Source: Alphaproteobacteria bacterium (GTDB lineage: Bacteria > Pseudomonadota > Alphaproteobacteria > Sphingomonadales > Sphingomonadaceae). Taken from it: DNA of 64,000 bases. Below the pieces are notes generated by a model. That model ran no database searches and had not been told where the DNA came from. It worked only from the letters and a program-made list of their open reading frames with translations. The position numbers and the translations under genes are program-made. This document shows, one piece after another, positions 30,078-38,523 of this stretch (positions are counted from its first letter, which is position 1; every line of letters starts with the position of its first letter). Location of the stretch: contig JAGWWF010000010.1 of NCBI GenBank assembly GCA_018970445.1, forward strand, positions 50,264-114,263. The letters run 5' to 3'.

Positions 30078-32647
30078 CACCAGTCCGCCCGCACTGCCAG
30101 CAGCGGCCCCGGCCCCAGCGCCCGCCGCCCGGCCAGCACGGCGGTGCCGGCGGCGCAGCCCACCAGCGCGGCGGCCAGCCCGGCCAGCAGCGGCCACGGC
30201 AGTGCCAGATCCATCGTCCAGTGAAAGCTTTGCGGGTTGACGACCATCACCAGCACCAGCGCCAGCCCCAGCCCCAGCGCGATGCCGGCCGCCGCCCCCA
30301 CCACGCCCAGCCCGGCGCCTTCCAGCGCCAGCATGGCCAGCAGCTGCCGCCGCTGCACGCCAACATGGCGCAGCATGCCGAATTCGCGGGCCCGGGCCAG
30401 CACCTGCGCCGAAAAGCTGGTGGCGACACCCACCAGGCCGATCATGATGGCAATGGCTTCCAGGGCATAGGTGACGGCAAAGCTGCGATCGAAGATCTGC
30501 AGGGCCACGCGCCGCATTTCGCCGGGGCGGCCGAACTGGGCCTGGCCGCGCACCGCGGCCGGCAGCGCGGCGGCCAGCGCGGCCTGCACCGCCTGCGGCT
30601 GGGCACCGGCGGCCAGATCGAACGCGGCATCGGTGATCGTCGCATCGCCGGTCAGCCGGCGATAATCGGCCAGCGGCAGGATGATGGCGCCAAATTGCCG
30701 GGCATAATCGCGCCACACCCCGGCCACGAACACCGGCTGCGGCCGGCCGGCGATGGCCAGCGTGCGGCGATCCCCCACCTGCCAGCCATAGAGCCAGGCC
30801 ATGGGTTCGGAAATCAGCACGGCGGCATTGCCGGCCGGCACCGGGCCGCTGGCGCGTTTCAGCAGCGGCACCGCCGCCTGGCCGCCCTGCGCCATCAGCG
30901 CCACCGCCGGCCGGCCGGGGGCCAGCACCATATTCATCACCCGTTGCGGCCGCATGCGGGCGATGCCCGGCACCGCGGCCAGCCGCGCCTGATCGGCCGG
31001 CGTGATGCCGCCGGCTTCGGCCGCTTCGAGATGGAGATAAAGGCCAGACGGCAGCACCGCGACCAGCCAATCATCGACGCTCTGGCGGAAACTGGCGACC
31101 ATCACCGCCATCGCCACCATCAGCGCGGTGGACGCGACAATGCCCGACAGCGCCAGGCTGGCCGCCTGCGGTGCCCCCCACAGCCGGCGGATCGCCAGAT
31201 CCAGCGGCAGCCAGCCACTGCCGGCCCGCGCCAGCGGCGCCAGCACGGCGCGGGCCAGCGCCGGCATCAGCGCCACGCCGCCGGCCAGCAGCAGCGCCAT
31301 GCCGGCATAGGCCAGGATCGGCAGGCCGGCGATGGGCGGCGCCATGGCCAGGCCGGTGCCGGCGGCCAGCAGCGCCAGGCCGGGCCAGGCAGGCGGGGCC
31401 CGGGCCGGATCAAGCCCATCACCCAGCCCCTTGAGCGCCAGCGCCGGCGGCACCCGCGCCGCGGCCAGCGCCGGCACCAGGCTGCCGGCCAGCGCCGTGG
31501 CGAGCCCCAGCCCGGCAAAGCCCAGGGCGGCCAGCGGGGCAAAGGCAAGCCGCGCCCGCGCCCCGTTGAAATAGCCGCCGCCCAGATCGCCGCCGGCCTG
31601 GGTGATCGCCAGATCGGCCAGGCCATGGCCCAGCGCCACGCCCAGTGCCGCGCCCAGCAGGCCCAGCACCAGCCCTTCGACCAGCAACTGCTGCACCAGG
31701 CCGCGCCGCGACAGGCCCAGCACGGCGAGCAGCGCAAACTGTGGCCGCCGCCGCGCCACGCTGAGCGACTGTGCCGACCAGACCAGGAAACCGCCGGTGA
31801 GCAGCGCCACCAGCGCCAGCATGCCCAGATTGACCCGATAGGCGCGGCTGAGCGCGTCGGCGCGGCTGGCTTCACCGTCGGGCGTAGCCACCAGCACGCC
31901 GGCGGGCAGCAGCGGCGTGATCCGCGCCGCCAGGCCGGCCGCATCCGCGCCCTCGGCCAGTTTCAGATCCACCCGCTGCAACCGGCCGATCTGGCCCAGC
32001 AGTGCCTGGGCTTCGGCAATGTCGATCACGGCCAGCCGTGCATCATCGCCGCTGGCCGCCAGCGTGCCGGCCATGCGCAGGGCCAGCGCCCGACCGGCGG
32101 CAGTGAAGCGGAACATCTGCCCCGGTTTCAGCCCGGTGGCCCGCGCCAGCTGCGGCGACAGCCAGATGATGCCTTCCTGCCAGCCGGGCCGCGTGCCAAC
32201 GCCCGACAGGCCGCCGGGGCTGAAGCCGATCAGGCCGGGGGTGACATGCATGGCACGCAGCACATCGGTGCCCAGCAGGGTGAAGCGGCCGCCCGGCTGG
32301 CGGGTGGCCGCATCGGCGCTGCCCGGCCGCGCCAGCCGGCCCCAGCTGGCCGCCACCTCCACCACCGGCGAGGCGGCGGCCACGCCGGGCAGCCGGGCCA
32401 GCTGCGGATAGAGGCGTTCATCCATGCCGGTGGCAGCAGCGGCGCGCACGGAAAGATCGGCGCGGCCCTGCACGCTGGCCATGGCGCGGCCAAAACTGTT
32501 CAGCGCTGCGGAATTGACCAGATGCACGGCAAGGCCCAGCGCCACGCCCACCGCAATGGCCAGCACGGCAACCGCCATGCGCACCGGCTGCGCCCGCCAT
32601 TCGCCGGCCAGCAGCCAGCGGCCGGCCACAGGCAGCAGCGCCGCCAT
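30077..32647 (-). CDS. FtsX-like ABC transporter permease
   Basis: 856 aa, the size of a duplicated FtsX/MacB-type permease with about eight membrane helices. The first lies near residues 25-45 (VAVLAIAVGVALGLAVHLV), a central cluster surrounds residues 260-500, and the last four are near the C-terminus (e.g. GAAAGIALGLGLALVLVMVV). Large periplasmic domains lie between. Its partners are the upstream ATPase and the downstream AttH-like protein. Related transporters handle lipids, lipoproteins or antimicrobial compounds. Cargo unknown. Confidence 0.87.
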   Translation of the reverse strand: MAALLPVAGRWLLAGEWRAQPVRMAVAVLAIAVGVALGLAVHLVNSAALNSFGRAMASVQGRADLSVRAAAATGMDERLYPQLARLPGVAAASPVVEVAASWGRLARPGSADAATRQPGGRFTLLGTDVLRAMHVTPGLIGFSPGGLSGVGTRPGWQEGIIWLSPQLARATGLKPGQMFRFTAAGRALALRMAGTLAASGDDARLAVIDIAEAQALLGQIGRLQRVDLKLAEGADAAGLAARITPLLPAGVLVATPDGEASRADALSRAYRVNLGMLALVALLTGGFLVWSAQSLSVARRRPQFALLAVLGLSRRGLVQQLLVEGLVLGLLGAALGVALGHGLADLAITQAGGDLGGGYFNGARARLAFAPLAALGFAGLGLATALAGSLVPALAAARVPPALALKGLGDGLDPARAPPAWPGLALLAAGTGLAMAPPIAGLPILAYAGMALLLAGGVALMPALARAVLAPLARAGSGWLPLDLAIRRLWGAPQAASLALSGIVASTALMVAMAVMVASFRQSVDDWLVAVLPSGLYLHLEAAEAGGITPADQARLAAVPGIARMRPQRVMNMVLAPGRPAVALMAQGGQAAVPLLKRASGPVPAGNAAVLISEPMAWLYGWQVGDRRTLAIAGRPQPVFVAGVWRDYARQFGAIILPLADYRRLTGDATITDAAFDLAAGAQPQAVQAALAAALPAAVRGQAQFGRPGEMRRVALQIFDRSFAVTYALEAIAIMIGLVGVATSFSAQVLARAREFGMLRHVGVQRRQLLAMLALEGAGLGVVGAAAGIALGLGLALVLVMVVNPQSFHWTMDLALPWPLLAGLAAALVGCAAGTAVLAGRRALGPGPLLAVRADW

Positions 32648-32653
32648 CGCCGA

Positions 32654-33460
32654 TCAGGCCGCCAGCGAACGGGGGCGCGGATCGGGCGCCAGCCCGCTGG
32701 CCGCCAGGCGCAGCGCCCGGCCGGCGGCCTGCGCCACGGCATCGCTGTGGGTGACGATCAGCACCGCGCTGCCGGCATCGGCGGCGCTGGCCAGCAGCAG
32801 ATCAAGGATGCGACGCGCGGTATCGGGATCAAGATTGCCGGTGGGTTCATCGGCCAGCACCAGCGCCGGGCGGTGCACCAGCGCACGGGCGATCGCCACC
32901 CGCTGCAATTCCCCGCCCGACAGCACGGCGGGATGATCACTGCCGCGCCCGGCCAGGCCCAGCTGCGCCAGCATGGCCTGGGCCGCCGCCAGCGCCGGCG
33001 CCTGGGCCACGCCGGCCAGCACCAGCGGCAGCGCGACATTGCGGGCCAGATCAAGATGGGGCAGCACATGGAAGGCCTGGAACACAAAGCCGATGGCGCG
33101 GCAGCGCAAGGCGGTGGTGGCCGCTTCGTCCAGACCGGCCAGCGGCTGGCCGGAGATGGCGACATGGCCGGCATCGGGCTGATCCAGCCCGGCCAGGATG
33201 TTGAGCAGGGTGGATTTGCCCACGCCCGATTCGCCGGTGATCGCCACCACATCGCCGGCGGCCACATCCAGATCGACGCCGCTGAACAGCTGGCGGCGCT
33301 GCCCGGCGGCGGTGGCCACCGATTTGGCCAGGCCGCGCGCCACCAGCACGGCAGGGGCCGAGGTTGCCGCCAGGGCGGCAGGGCCCGCGGTTACCGCCGG
33401 GGCGGGTTGGGCCGATTTTGCCGCCAGGGCGGCAGGGGCAGAAGGCGAAGACGCGGGCAT
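32654..33460 (-). CDS. ABC transporter ATP-binding protein (MacB/LolD type)
   Basis: 268 aa. Walker A is TGESGVGKSTLLNILAGLD, Q-loop FQAFHVLPHLDL, signature LSGGELQRVAIARALVHRP, Walker B LVLADEPTGNLDP, H-loop IVTHSDAV: a complete ATPase of the LolD/MacB class that pairs with FtsX-like permeases. The first ~35 residues are an Ala/Pro-rich low-complexity stretch encoded by repeated GCCGCCAGGGCGGCAGG DNA. The true start may therefore lie further in, just before VLVARGLAKS. It lies 6 bases ahead of the permease. Confidence 0.9.
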   Translation of the reverse strand: MPASSPSAPAALAAKSAQPAPAVTAGPAALAATSAPAVLVARGLAKSVATAAGQRRQLFSGVDLDVAAGDVVAITGESGVGKSTLLNILAGLDQPDAGHVAISGQPLAGLDEAATTALRCRAIGFVFQAFHVLPHLDLARNVALPLVLAGVAQAPALAAAQAMLAQLGLAGRGSDHPAVLSGGELQRVAIARALVHRPALVLADEPTGNLDPDTARRILDLLLASAADAGSAVLIVTHSDAVAQAAGRALRLAASGLAPDPRPRSLAA

Positions 33461-33527
33461 GGCGCCCTTCTACCCACCTGTGCGGCCGATGGCAGCCGGT
33501 GTGGCACCATGACCCTGCCAGCCGCGA

Positions 33528-33947
33528 TCAGCCCTGTTTGGCGAACAGATTGGCCGGGTGGCGCATGGCCTTGAACTCCAGCGCGTTGCCGGCCGGATCG
33601 AACAGGAAGAAGGTGCCCTGTTCTCCCGGCTTGCCGGCAAAGCGCACATGCGGTTCCAGTTCGAAGGCAACGCCGGCGGCGCGGATGCGCTGCGCCAGCG
33701 TCTCCCAGCCGGCCCAATCCAGCACCAGGCCGAAATGCGGCACCGGCACCTGGTCACCATCCACCGGATTGCGGTGAATGGCGCTGCGCGGGGCCTGGTG
33801 CACCACCAGCTGGTGGCCGTAAAAATCGAAATCGATCCATGTTTGCGAACTGCGGCCTTCGGGGCAGCCCAGCACCGCGCCGTAAAACTGGCGGGCGGCG
33901 GCCAGATCATCAACCGGAATGGCAAGGTGGAAGGGGTTCATCATCAT
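33528..33947 (-). CDS. VOC-family (glyoxalase-like) protein
   Basis: 139 aa vicinal-oxygen-chelate fold with paired beta-alpha-beta-beta-beta units. It opens with NPFHLAIPVDDLAAARQFYGAVLGC (metal His candidate in FHLAIPV) and ends with FFLFDPAGNALEFKAMRHP (metal Glu candidate). The His of VPVPHFGLVLDW completes the pattern. May be a dioxygenase, isomerase or binding protein; substrate not deducible. It begins 4 bases inside the end of the DUF1465 gene. Confidence 0.85.
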   Translation of the reverse strand: MMMNPFHLAIPVDDLAAARQFYGAVLGCPEGRSSQTWIDFDFYGHQLVVHQAPRSAIHRNPVDGDQVPVPHFGLVLDWAGWETLAQRIRAAGVAFELEPHVRFAGKPGEQGTFFLFDPAGNALEFKAMRHPANLFAKQG

Positions 33948-34345
33948 GGTCTTTCGGTTGGGGCGTGCAGCGCCGACAGCGCCTGCACGCGGGCCAGCAA
34001 TTGCCGGCTGGCCACGGCGATTGCGTGGCCGGGCGTGCCGGTCAAGGGGTGATCGGCCGGCAGTGGCACGGGATCATCGCTGGCGAACGGGCGCAGCACC
34101 ACCGGCTGGCCCTGGTGATCGGCGTGCAGCAGCCAGTTCATCACCGCCAGCAGCCGGGCGGTGATGCCCAGCGATTCGGTCGCCACCGCCAGCGCCGGAT
34201 CGGGCGGCAGCGTGGCGCGAAATGCGATGGCCGGCCCGTCGAACCAGCCGCGCGCCGCCTCGCCAATGGCCAGGCAATCGCGGAACAGCCCATCCAGCTG
34301 CGGTTTCAGGGCGGCCGGCGCGGCCCTTGAAAGCGGGCGGACCAT
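33944..34345 (-). CDS. DUF1465-family protein
   Basis: 133 aa from ATG (MVRPLSRAAPAALKPQLDGL). The helical pattern LFRDCLAIGEAARGWFDGP, ALAVATESLGITARLLAVMN and WLLHADHQG matches DUF1465, an alphaproteobacterial family of unknown function. A GTG 12 codons upstream is an alternative start. Divergent from hsp20 and overlapping the VOC gene downstream by 4 bases. Confidence 0.78.
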   Translation of the reverse strand: MVRPLSRAAPAALKPQLDGLFRDCLAIGEAARGWFDGPAIAFRATLPPDPALAVATESLGITARLLAVMNWLLHADHQGQPVVLRPFASDDPVPLPADHPLTGTPGHAIAVASRQLLARVQALSALHAPTERP

Positions 34346-34460
34346 GCCCAGATTGGCATTGCCGACGGGGCCAAAGGGCACGGCGGCACCCCCCGGCCCA
34401 GAATGGGCGGGATCATGGGCAGACTTGCCCGATGCACCTTTGCTTGAAGAGGAATGTGCC

Positions 34461-34934
34461 ATGCGTGGATTTGATATTTCGCCTTTGCTGCGTTCGTCCA
34501 TCGGATTCGAAAATCTCAACCGGCTGGTCGAATATGCCGGCCGGGTTGATACCGGTGATGCCTTCCCGCCCTACAATATCGAAAAGCTGGGCGATGGCGC
34601 CTATCGCATCCAGATGGCGGTGGCCGGCTTTGCCCGCAGCGAACTGGACCTGACGGTGCAGGAAAACACCCTGATCGTCGTCGGCCAGGCCGCGCCGGAG
34701 GCCGAAAGCAGGGAACGGCAGTTCCTGCATCGCGGCATCGCCAAGCGCGCCTTTGAACGGCGGTTCCAGCTGGCCGACACCATCAAGGTGACGGGCGCCA
34801 GCTTCGAAAACGGCCTGCTCAACATCGAACTGGTGCGCGAGATTCCCGAACACAAGAAGCCGCGCAAGGTGGAAATCGGCGCCGGGCAGGATGCGCTGCC
34901 GGTGACCGCCGATGCACGGCTGGCCGCCGCCTGA
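34461..34934 (+). CDS. Small heat-shock protein, Hsp20/alpha-crystallin family
   Basis: 157 aa. The N-terminal segment FDISPLLRSSIGFENLNRL is that of IbpA/HspA-type proteins. The alpha-crystallin domain includes YNIEKLGDGAYRIQMAVAGF, LTVQENTLIVVGQ and the conserved AFERRFQLADTIKVTGASF, with GLLNIELVREIP at its end. Acts as an ATP-independent holdase under heat stress. The start is directly preceded by AAGAGGAATGTGCC (GAGG as ribosome site). Confidence 0.93.
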   Translation: MRGFDISPLLRSSIGFENLNRLVEYAGRVDTGDAFPPYNIEKLGDGAYRIQMAVAGFARSELDLTVQENTLIVVGQAAPEAESRERQFLHRGIAKRAFERRFQLADTIKVTGASFENGLLNIELVREIPEHKKPRKVEIGAGQDALPVTADARLAAA

Positions 34935-34938
34935 GCCT

Positions 34939-35475
34939 TCAGGCGCGCAACACCCTGCGGCGCTCGACCTTGAAGCGTTTCAGCTCCTCGGCGGGCGCCG
35001 CCCAATCGGGATCGGCGCGGGCAGCGGCGGCGAAATCCTCCATCGCCGCCTTCAGATTGCCGGCCACTTCATGGGCCTGGGCCCGCGCATAATAGGCGCG
35101 GGCCGGGCTTTTCGGGCCAATCTCAAGGCCATGGCTGATCAGCGCGATGGCTTCTGCCGCACGGCCGGGGATGCGCGAACAGGCGATGCCCTTGTTGATC
35201 CAGGCTTCGGCAAAGCCCGGCGCGGCCTGGATCGCCAGATCGAAATCAGCAACGGCCTGGGCAAGCTGCCCCGCCTTCACCCGCGCGGCGCCGCGGTTCA
35301 TCAGCATGGCCAGCCGCACCGGCGGGGCAATGCCGGGCTGGCCGATGGCCCGATCGCAGCGGGCCAGCTGGCCCCGGCTGGGGCGGGACGCATCGGCCGC
35401 CTCGCGGCACGGGCGGGCCACGGCCTCTTCGGGGGCAGCGGTGGCCGCCGCCAGCAACAGCAGCGCCGCAATCAT
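34939..35475 (-). CDS. Exported TPR-repeat protein
   Basis: 178 aa with a short hydrophobic signal (MIAALLLLAAATAA). Two cysteines (ARPCREAA and LARCDRAI) precede about three tetratricopeptide units: LMNRGAARVKAGQLAQAVAD, AWINKGIACSRIPGRAAEAI and YYARAQAHEVAGNLKAAMED. Likely a periplasmic scaffold. The start overlaps the upstream DUF465 stop by 4 bases, so it is coupled to that gene. Confidence 0.8.
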   Translation of the reverse strand: MIAALLLLAAATAAPEEAVARPCREAADASRPSRGQLARCDRAIGQPGIAPPVRLAMLMNRGAARVKAGQLAQAVADFDLAIQAAPGFAEAWINKGIACSRIPGRAAEAIALISHGLEIGPKSPARAYYARAQAHEVAGNLKAAMEDFAAAARADPDWAAPAEELKRFKVERRRVLRA

Positions 35476-35669
35476 GCGATGATGTCGGGGATCAGCTGGT
35501 CTTCGAGGCTGCCGATCTCGTCCTTCAGGCGCAGCTTGCGCTTCTTGAAGCGTTGCAGCTGGATCATGTCGGGCAAGGCGGCCAGGCGCAGGGCCTCGAT
35601 GGCGGCATCCAGATCGCGATGCTCCAGCCTGAGATATTCGATGCGTGCGCGGATTTCCGCTTCGTCCAC
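35472..35669 (-). CDS. YdcH/DUF465-family small coiled-coil protein
   Basis: 65 aa from a GTG start. A single helical hairpin of the YdcH type: EIRARIEYLRLEHRDLDAAI and the typical LQRFKKRKLRLKDEIGSLED. Function unknown in the family. Coupled to the downstream TPR gene. A second family member lies divergently at 35900-36058. Confidence 0.82.
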   Translation of the reverse strand: MDEAEIRARIEYLRLEHRDLDAAIEALRLAALPDMIQLQRFKKRKLRLKDEIGSLEDQLIPDIIA

Positions 35670-35899
35670 GCCGGGGGCTCCCTTGGCGATGATGACATGG
35701 CGTTAACCAAAACCGGCGCTGCGCTCAAGGCCTTTGCGCAGCCGTGGCCATGATCCCATGCCCCGGCTGCGGCAAATCATCCCTTATGGGCGGTAAACGG
35801 CGCAATTTGCCATGGACAGGCCGGGCGCGGCGTGATGCACTTAACGATCCCGGTGTGGTTCAAGCCTGGACTGCGCCGTGGAGCCAAGGGAGTGTGCTT

Positions 35900-36058
35900 A
35901 TGCCCAACAGCCACCGGGACATGCTGGCCGCCCGCCATGCGCGGCTGGAAGCCGAACTGGGTGCTGAACTGAAACGCCCCGTGCCCGATGCCGTCATGCT
36001 GCGGCAGTTGAAGGCGCAAAAACTGAAACTGAAGGACGAATTGTCCCGCAGCCATTGA
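35900..36058 (+). CDS. YdcH/DUF465-family mini-protein
   Basis: 52 aa. RLEAELGAELKRPVPDAVML followed by QLKAQKLKLKDELSRSH is the YdcH-type ending. The start was chosen behind AAGGGAG (35887-35893); a longer frame to 35744 with a CPGC segment lacks support. Divergent from, and probably paralogous to, the 65-aa protein ending at 35472. Confidence 0.72.
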   Translation: MPNSHRDMLAARHARLEAELGAELKRPVPDAVMLRQLKAQKLKLKDELSRSH

Positions 36059-36112
36059 CCGGCTGCCGGCCGGCCGGCCCGCCCCGATCGGGCGTGCCGG
36101 CGGCCCTGGCCG

Positions 36113-36601
36113 TCATTCGTCGCGGCTGATCTTCTCGTTGCGCTCGTGCCGTTCCTGGGCGTCGATCGTCATGGTGGCGATCGGGCGGGCATCCAGACGC
36201 GCCAGGCTGATCGGTTCGCCGGTGATTTCGCACCAGCCATAATCGCCGCTGTCGATGCGGCGCAGGGCGGCGTCGATCTTGGAAATCAGCTTGCGCTGCC
36301 GATCACGGGTGCGCAGTTCGATGCCCCAATCGGTTTCGCTGGCGGCACGATCGGTCAGATCGGGTTCGCGCAGCGGTTCGGCCTTCAGCGCCTCCAGCGT
36401 GCTTTCCGATTCCTTCAGGATTTCGTCTTTCCACACCAGCAGCTTGCGGCGGAAATAGGCCAGCTGACGCGGATTCATGAATTCTTCATCGGCCGACGGG
36501 CGATAGCCGGCGGGCAGATCATCGCCGGGGGCCGGAACGATCAGCGGACCATCGTCGTTGCTGCCCGGCCCGGTTATTGTGCCTTGAGACCCACTTTTCA
36601 T
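36113..36601 (-). CDS. dksA: DksA-type transcription factor with reduced zinc finger
   Basis: 162 aa. The coiled-coil hairpin includes YFRRKLLVWKDEILKESEST and an acidic-tip region near EPDLTDRAASETD. The former zinc-finger region reads GWCEITGEPISLARLDARPI then TIDAQERHE; only one of the four usual cysteines remains, a pattern known for alphaproteobacterial DksA. DksA binds the RNA polymerase secondary channel and, with ppGpp, adjusts rRNA and stress promoters. The start is MKSGSQ; a Met 3 codons upstream is possible. Confidence 0.9.
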   Translation of the reverse strand: MKSGSQGTITGPGSNDDGPLIVPAPGDDLPAGYRPSADEEFMNPRQLAYFRRKLLVWKDEILKESESTLEALKAEPLREPDLTDRAASETDWGIELRTRDRQRKLISKIDAALRRIDSGDYGWCEITGEPISLARLDARPIATMTIDAQERHERNEKISRDE

Positions 36602-36770
36602 CGCCAGCATCCCACCAAATCAGGTGGCCGCTGCCTCCCACGGCGGGTGGCAGTGCCAAACCCGAACCAAGTTCCCGGCCAGACCCCTCCGGCCGGGATG
36701 TCTCCCGCAGCGGCCCTTATACCTGCCGGGGCGGGGCAGCAAGGGGCGATGCGGGCCGGGGTGCAGATTT

Positions 36771-37358
36771 TCAGTGCTTGATGCCGTCCAGCCGGGCCTG
36801 CAGCGCGGCAAGCTGTTCCTTGAGCAGCGCCAGTTCCTCGGCGCTGGCGGCGGGCTTTTCGGCTGGTGCCGGCGGTTCGGCGCTGCGTTCGCCCTTGCGG
36901 AAGACGCCGCCAGTCATCATGTCGGTGGCGGCCTGAAACATGGCGAGATTCTGCTTGGCCAGATGTTCGAACGGCTTCATCGCCGCATCGCGGAACTTGG
37001 CGTGATTGTCGGCAAAGGCCGCCATCGAGGCTTCGAGATAGTGCGGCACCATCGCCTGCATCGAATCGCCATACATGGCGATGATCTGGCGCAGGAACGA
37101 CACCGGCAGCATGGTCTGGCCGCCGGCTTCGCCTTCCATGACGATCTGGGTGAGCACGGAACGCGTGATGTCCTCGCCGGTGCGCGCGTCGAACACCTGG
37201 AAATCCCGGCCCTCGCGGGTCATCTCCGCCAGATGCTCCAGCGTGATGTAGCTTGACGTTTCGGTGTTGTAGAGCCGACGGTTGGCGTATTTCTTGATCA
37301 CGATCGGAGCGGCGGGGGCTTTGCCCGTCTTGCCATCGGAGGCGGAAGATGCAGCCAT
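36771..37358 (-). CDS. phaR: Polyhydroxyalkanoate synthesis repressor PhaR
   Basis: 195 aa. The N-terminal DNA-binding module IVIKKYANRRLYNTETSSYI (PHB_acc_N), followed by LEHLAEMTREGRDFQVFDA, is diagnostic. A regulatory part contains SVLTQIVMEGEAGGQTMLPV and a C-terminal coiled coil (EELALLKEQLAALQARLDGI). PhaR binds PHA granules and represses phasin and synthesis genes. Divergent from the PhaC-like hydrolase and thiolase genes; the 93 bases between may contain its operator. Confidence 0.93.
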   Translation of the reverse strand: MAASSASDGKTGKAPAAPIVIKKYANRRLYNTETSSYITLEHLAEMTREGRDFQVFDARTGEDITRSVLTQIVMEGEAGGQTMLPVSFLRQIIAMYGDSMQAMVPHYLEASMAAFADNHAKFRDAAMKPFEHLAKQNLAMFQAATDMMTGGVFRKGERSAEPPAPAEKPAASAEELALLKEQLAALQARLDGIKH

Positions 37359-37451
37359 GGGAACTCCCGAAACGGACACTGGCACAAGCGCTAGCACGGT
37401 CATGTGTTGCGGTGCAATGCCGCAGGTGCAACAGCCGGCTTCCGGTGGCTG

Positions 37452-38450
37452 ATGCCTGAGCGTCGGCGCCTGCGCGGGCCGCATCCGCTGCCGCTGTTCC
37501 TGGCCACGGTGCAGGGCGTGTGCGGCGATGATCGCGCGCGGCTGGCGCGGGTGCTGGCCGGGCTGGCGCGATACCAGCAGGCGCCACTGCCGCCGCCGCG
37601 CCCGCCCTGGCCCATCGTGGCGCAGGTGGGCGGCGTGGCCCTGCGCTGCGGGGCAGCAAGCGGCCGGCCACTGGTGCTGGTGCCATCGTTGATCAACGCC
37701 CCCGATGTGCTGGATCTGGGGCCGGGGCAAAGCCTGTGCGCACATCTGGCCGCGGCCGGCTTTCAACCCCTGCTGGTCGATTGGGGGGCACAGCCCGAAG
37801 CGCTGGGGCTGGCAGCGCTGGTGGAACAGCGGCTGGTGCCCCTGATCGCGGCGCTGGGCGGCCCGGTGCCGATGATCGGTTATTGCCTGGGCGGCACGCT
37901 GGCGCTGGCAGCGGCGCGCGCCGGCGTGGCCAGCCGGCTGGCGCTGCTGGCCACGCCCTGGCGCTTTGGCGGCTATGGCGGGGCGGGCCAGGCCGCGCTG
38001 GCCGCCTGGTGGCAAGCGGCCGGCCCGGTGGCGCAGCCCCTGGGCGTGGTGCCGATGGATCTGCTGCAACCGGCGTTCTGGTCGCTGGATCCGGCCGCGC
38101 TGGTGGCGAAATATGAACGGCTGGCCGGGGCCGCGCCTGCGGCCGTGGCCGGCTTTGCCCGGCTGGAGGATTGGGCCAATGGCGGCGCACCGATCAGCCT
38201 GGCCGCCGCCGCCGATCTGGCCGGCCTGTTCGAGGCGGGTGCCACCGGGCTGGGCGGGACGGATGTGCCAGCAATCCCGCTGCTGGATGTGGTGGCGATG
38301 GCCGATCGCATCGTGCCGGCGGCGGCCGCCCTGACCGATGCCGGCGATGCCCGCCGGCTGGAGATCATGGGCGGCCATGTCGGCATGGTGGTGGGCGGCC
38401 GCGCGCGCGAGCTTCTGTGGGAACCGCTGACGGCCTGGTTGCAGACCTGA
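37452..38450 (+). CDS. PhaC-like alpha/beta hydrolase
   Basis: 332 aa. Residues about 65-330 resemble the PHA synthase core, with the nucleophile elbow [20 protein letters not shown] (a Cys in place of the usual lipase Ser). Late Asp and His candidates lie in [13 protein letters not shown] and [14 protein letters not shown]. It lacks the long N-terminal domain of class I synthases (about 580 aa). It may be a class III-like synthase, a depolymerase or a granule-associated hydrolase. The next gene is the thiolase. Confidence 0.72.
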   Translation: MPERRRLRGPHPLPLFLATVQGVCGDDRARLARVLAGLARYQQAPLPPPRPPWPIVAQVGGVALRCGAASGRPLVLVPSLINAPDVLDLGPGQSLCAHLAAAGFQPLLVDWGAQPEALGLAALVEQRLVPLIAALGGPVPMIGYCLGGTLALAAARAGVASRLALLATPWRFGGYGGAGQAALAAWWQAAGPVAQPLGVVPMDLLQPAFWSLDPAALVAKYERLAGAAPAAVAGFARLEDWANGGAPISLAAAADLAGLFEAGATGLGGTDVPAIPLLDVVAMADRIVPAAAALTDAGDARRLEIMGGHVGMVVGGRARELLWEPLTAWLQT

Positions 38451-38523
38451 CCCAAAGGGCCATGGTGCAGCGCGGCAAACCGTCCTAGGCTTTGGCCCGC
38501 GACTCGAACAAGGGACCGAACCC

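Noticed and set aside
30221..33574. Long open frame on the plus strand opposite the ABC permease and ATPase
   Set aside because: Its His/Gln/Arg-rich composition is typical of antisense reading of GC-rich genes; the minus-strand frames carry clear ABC motifs.
35744..35899. N-terminal extension of the 52-aa DUF465 protein with a CPGC segment
   Set aside because: No ribosome site at the upstream start, not typical of the family, and a good AAGGGAG sits before 35900.
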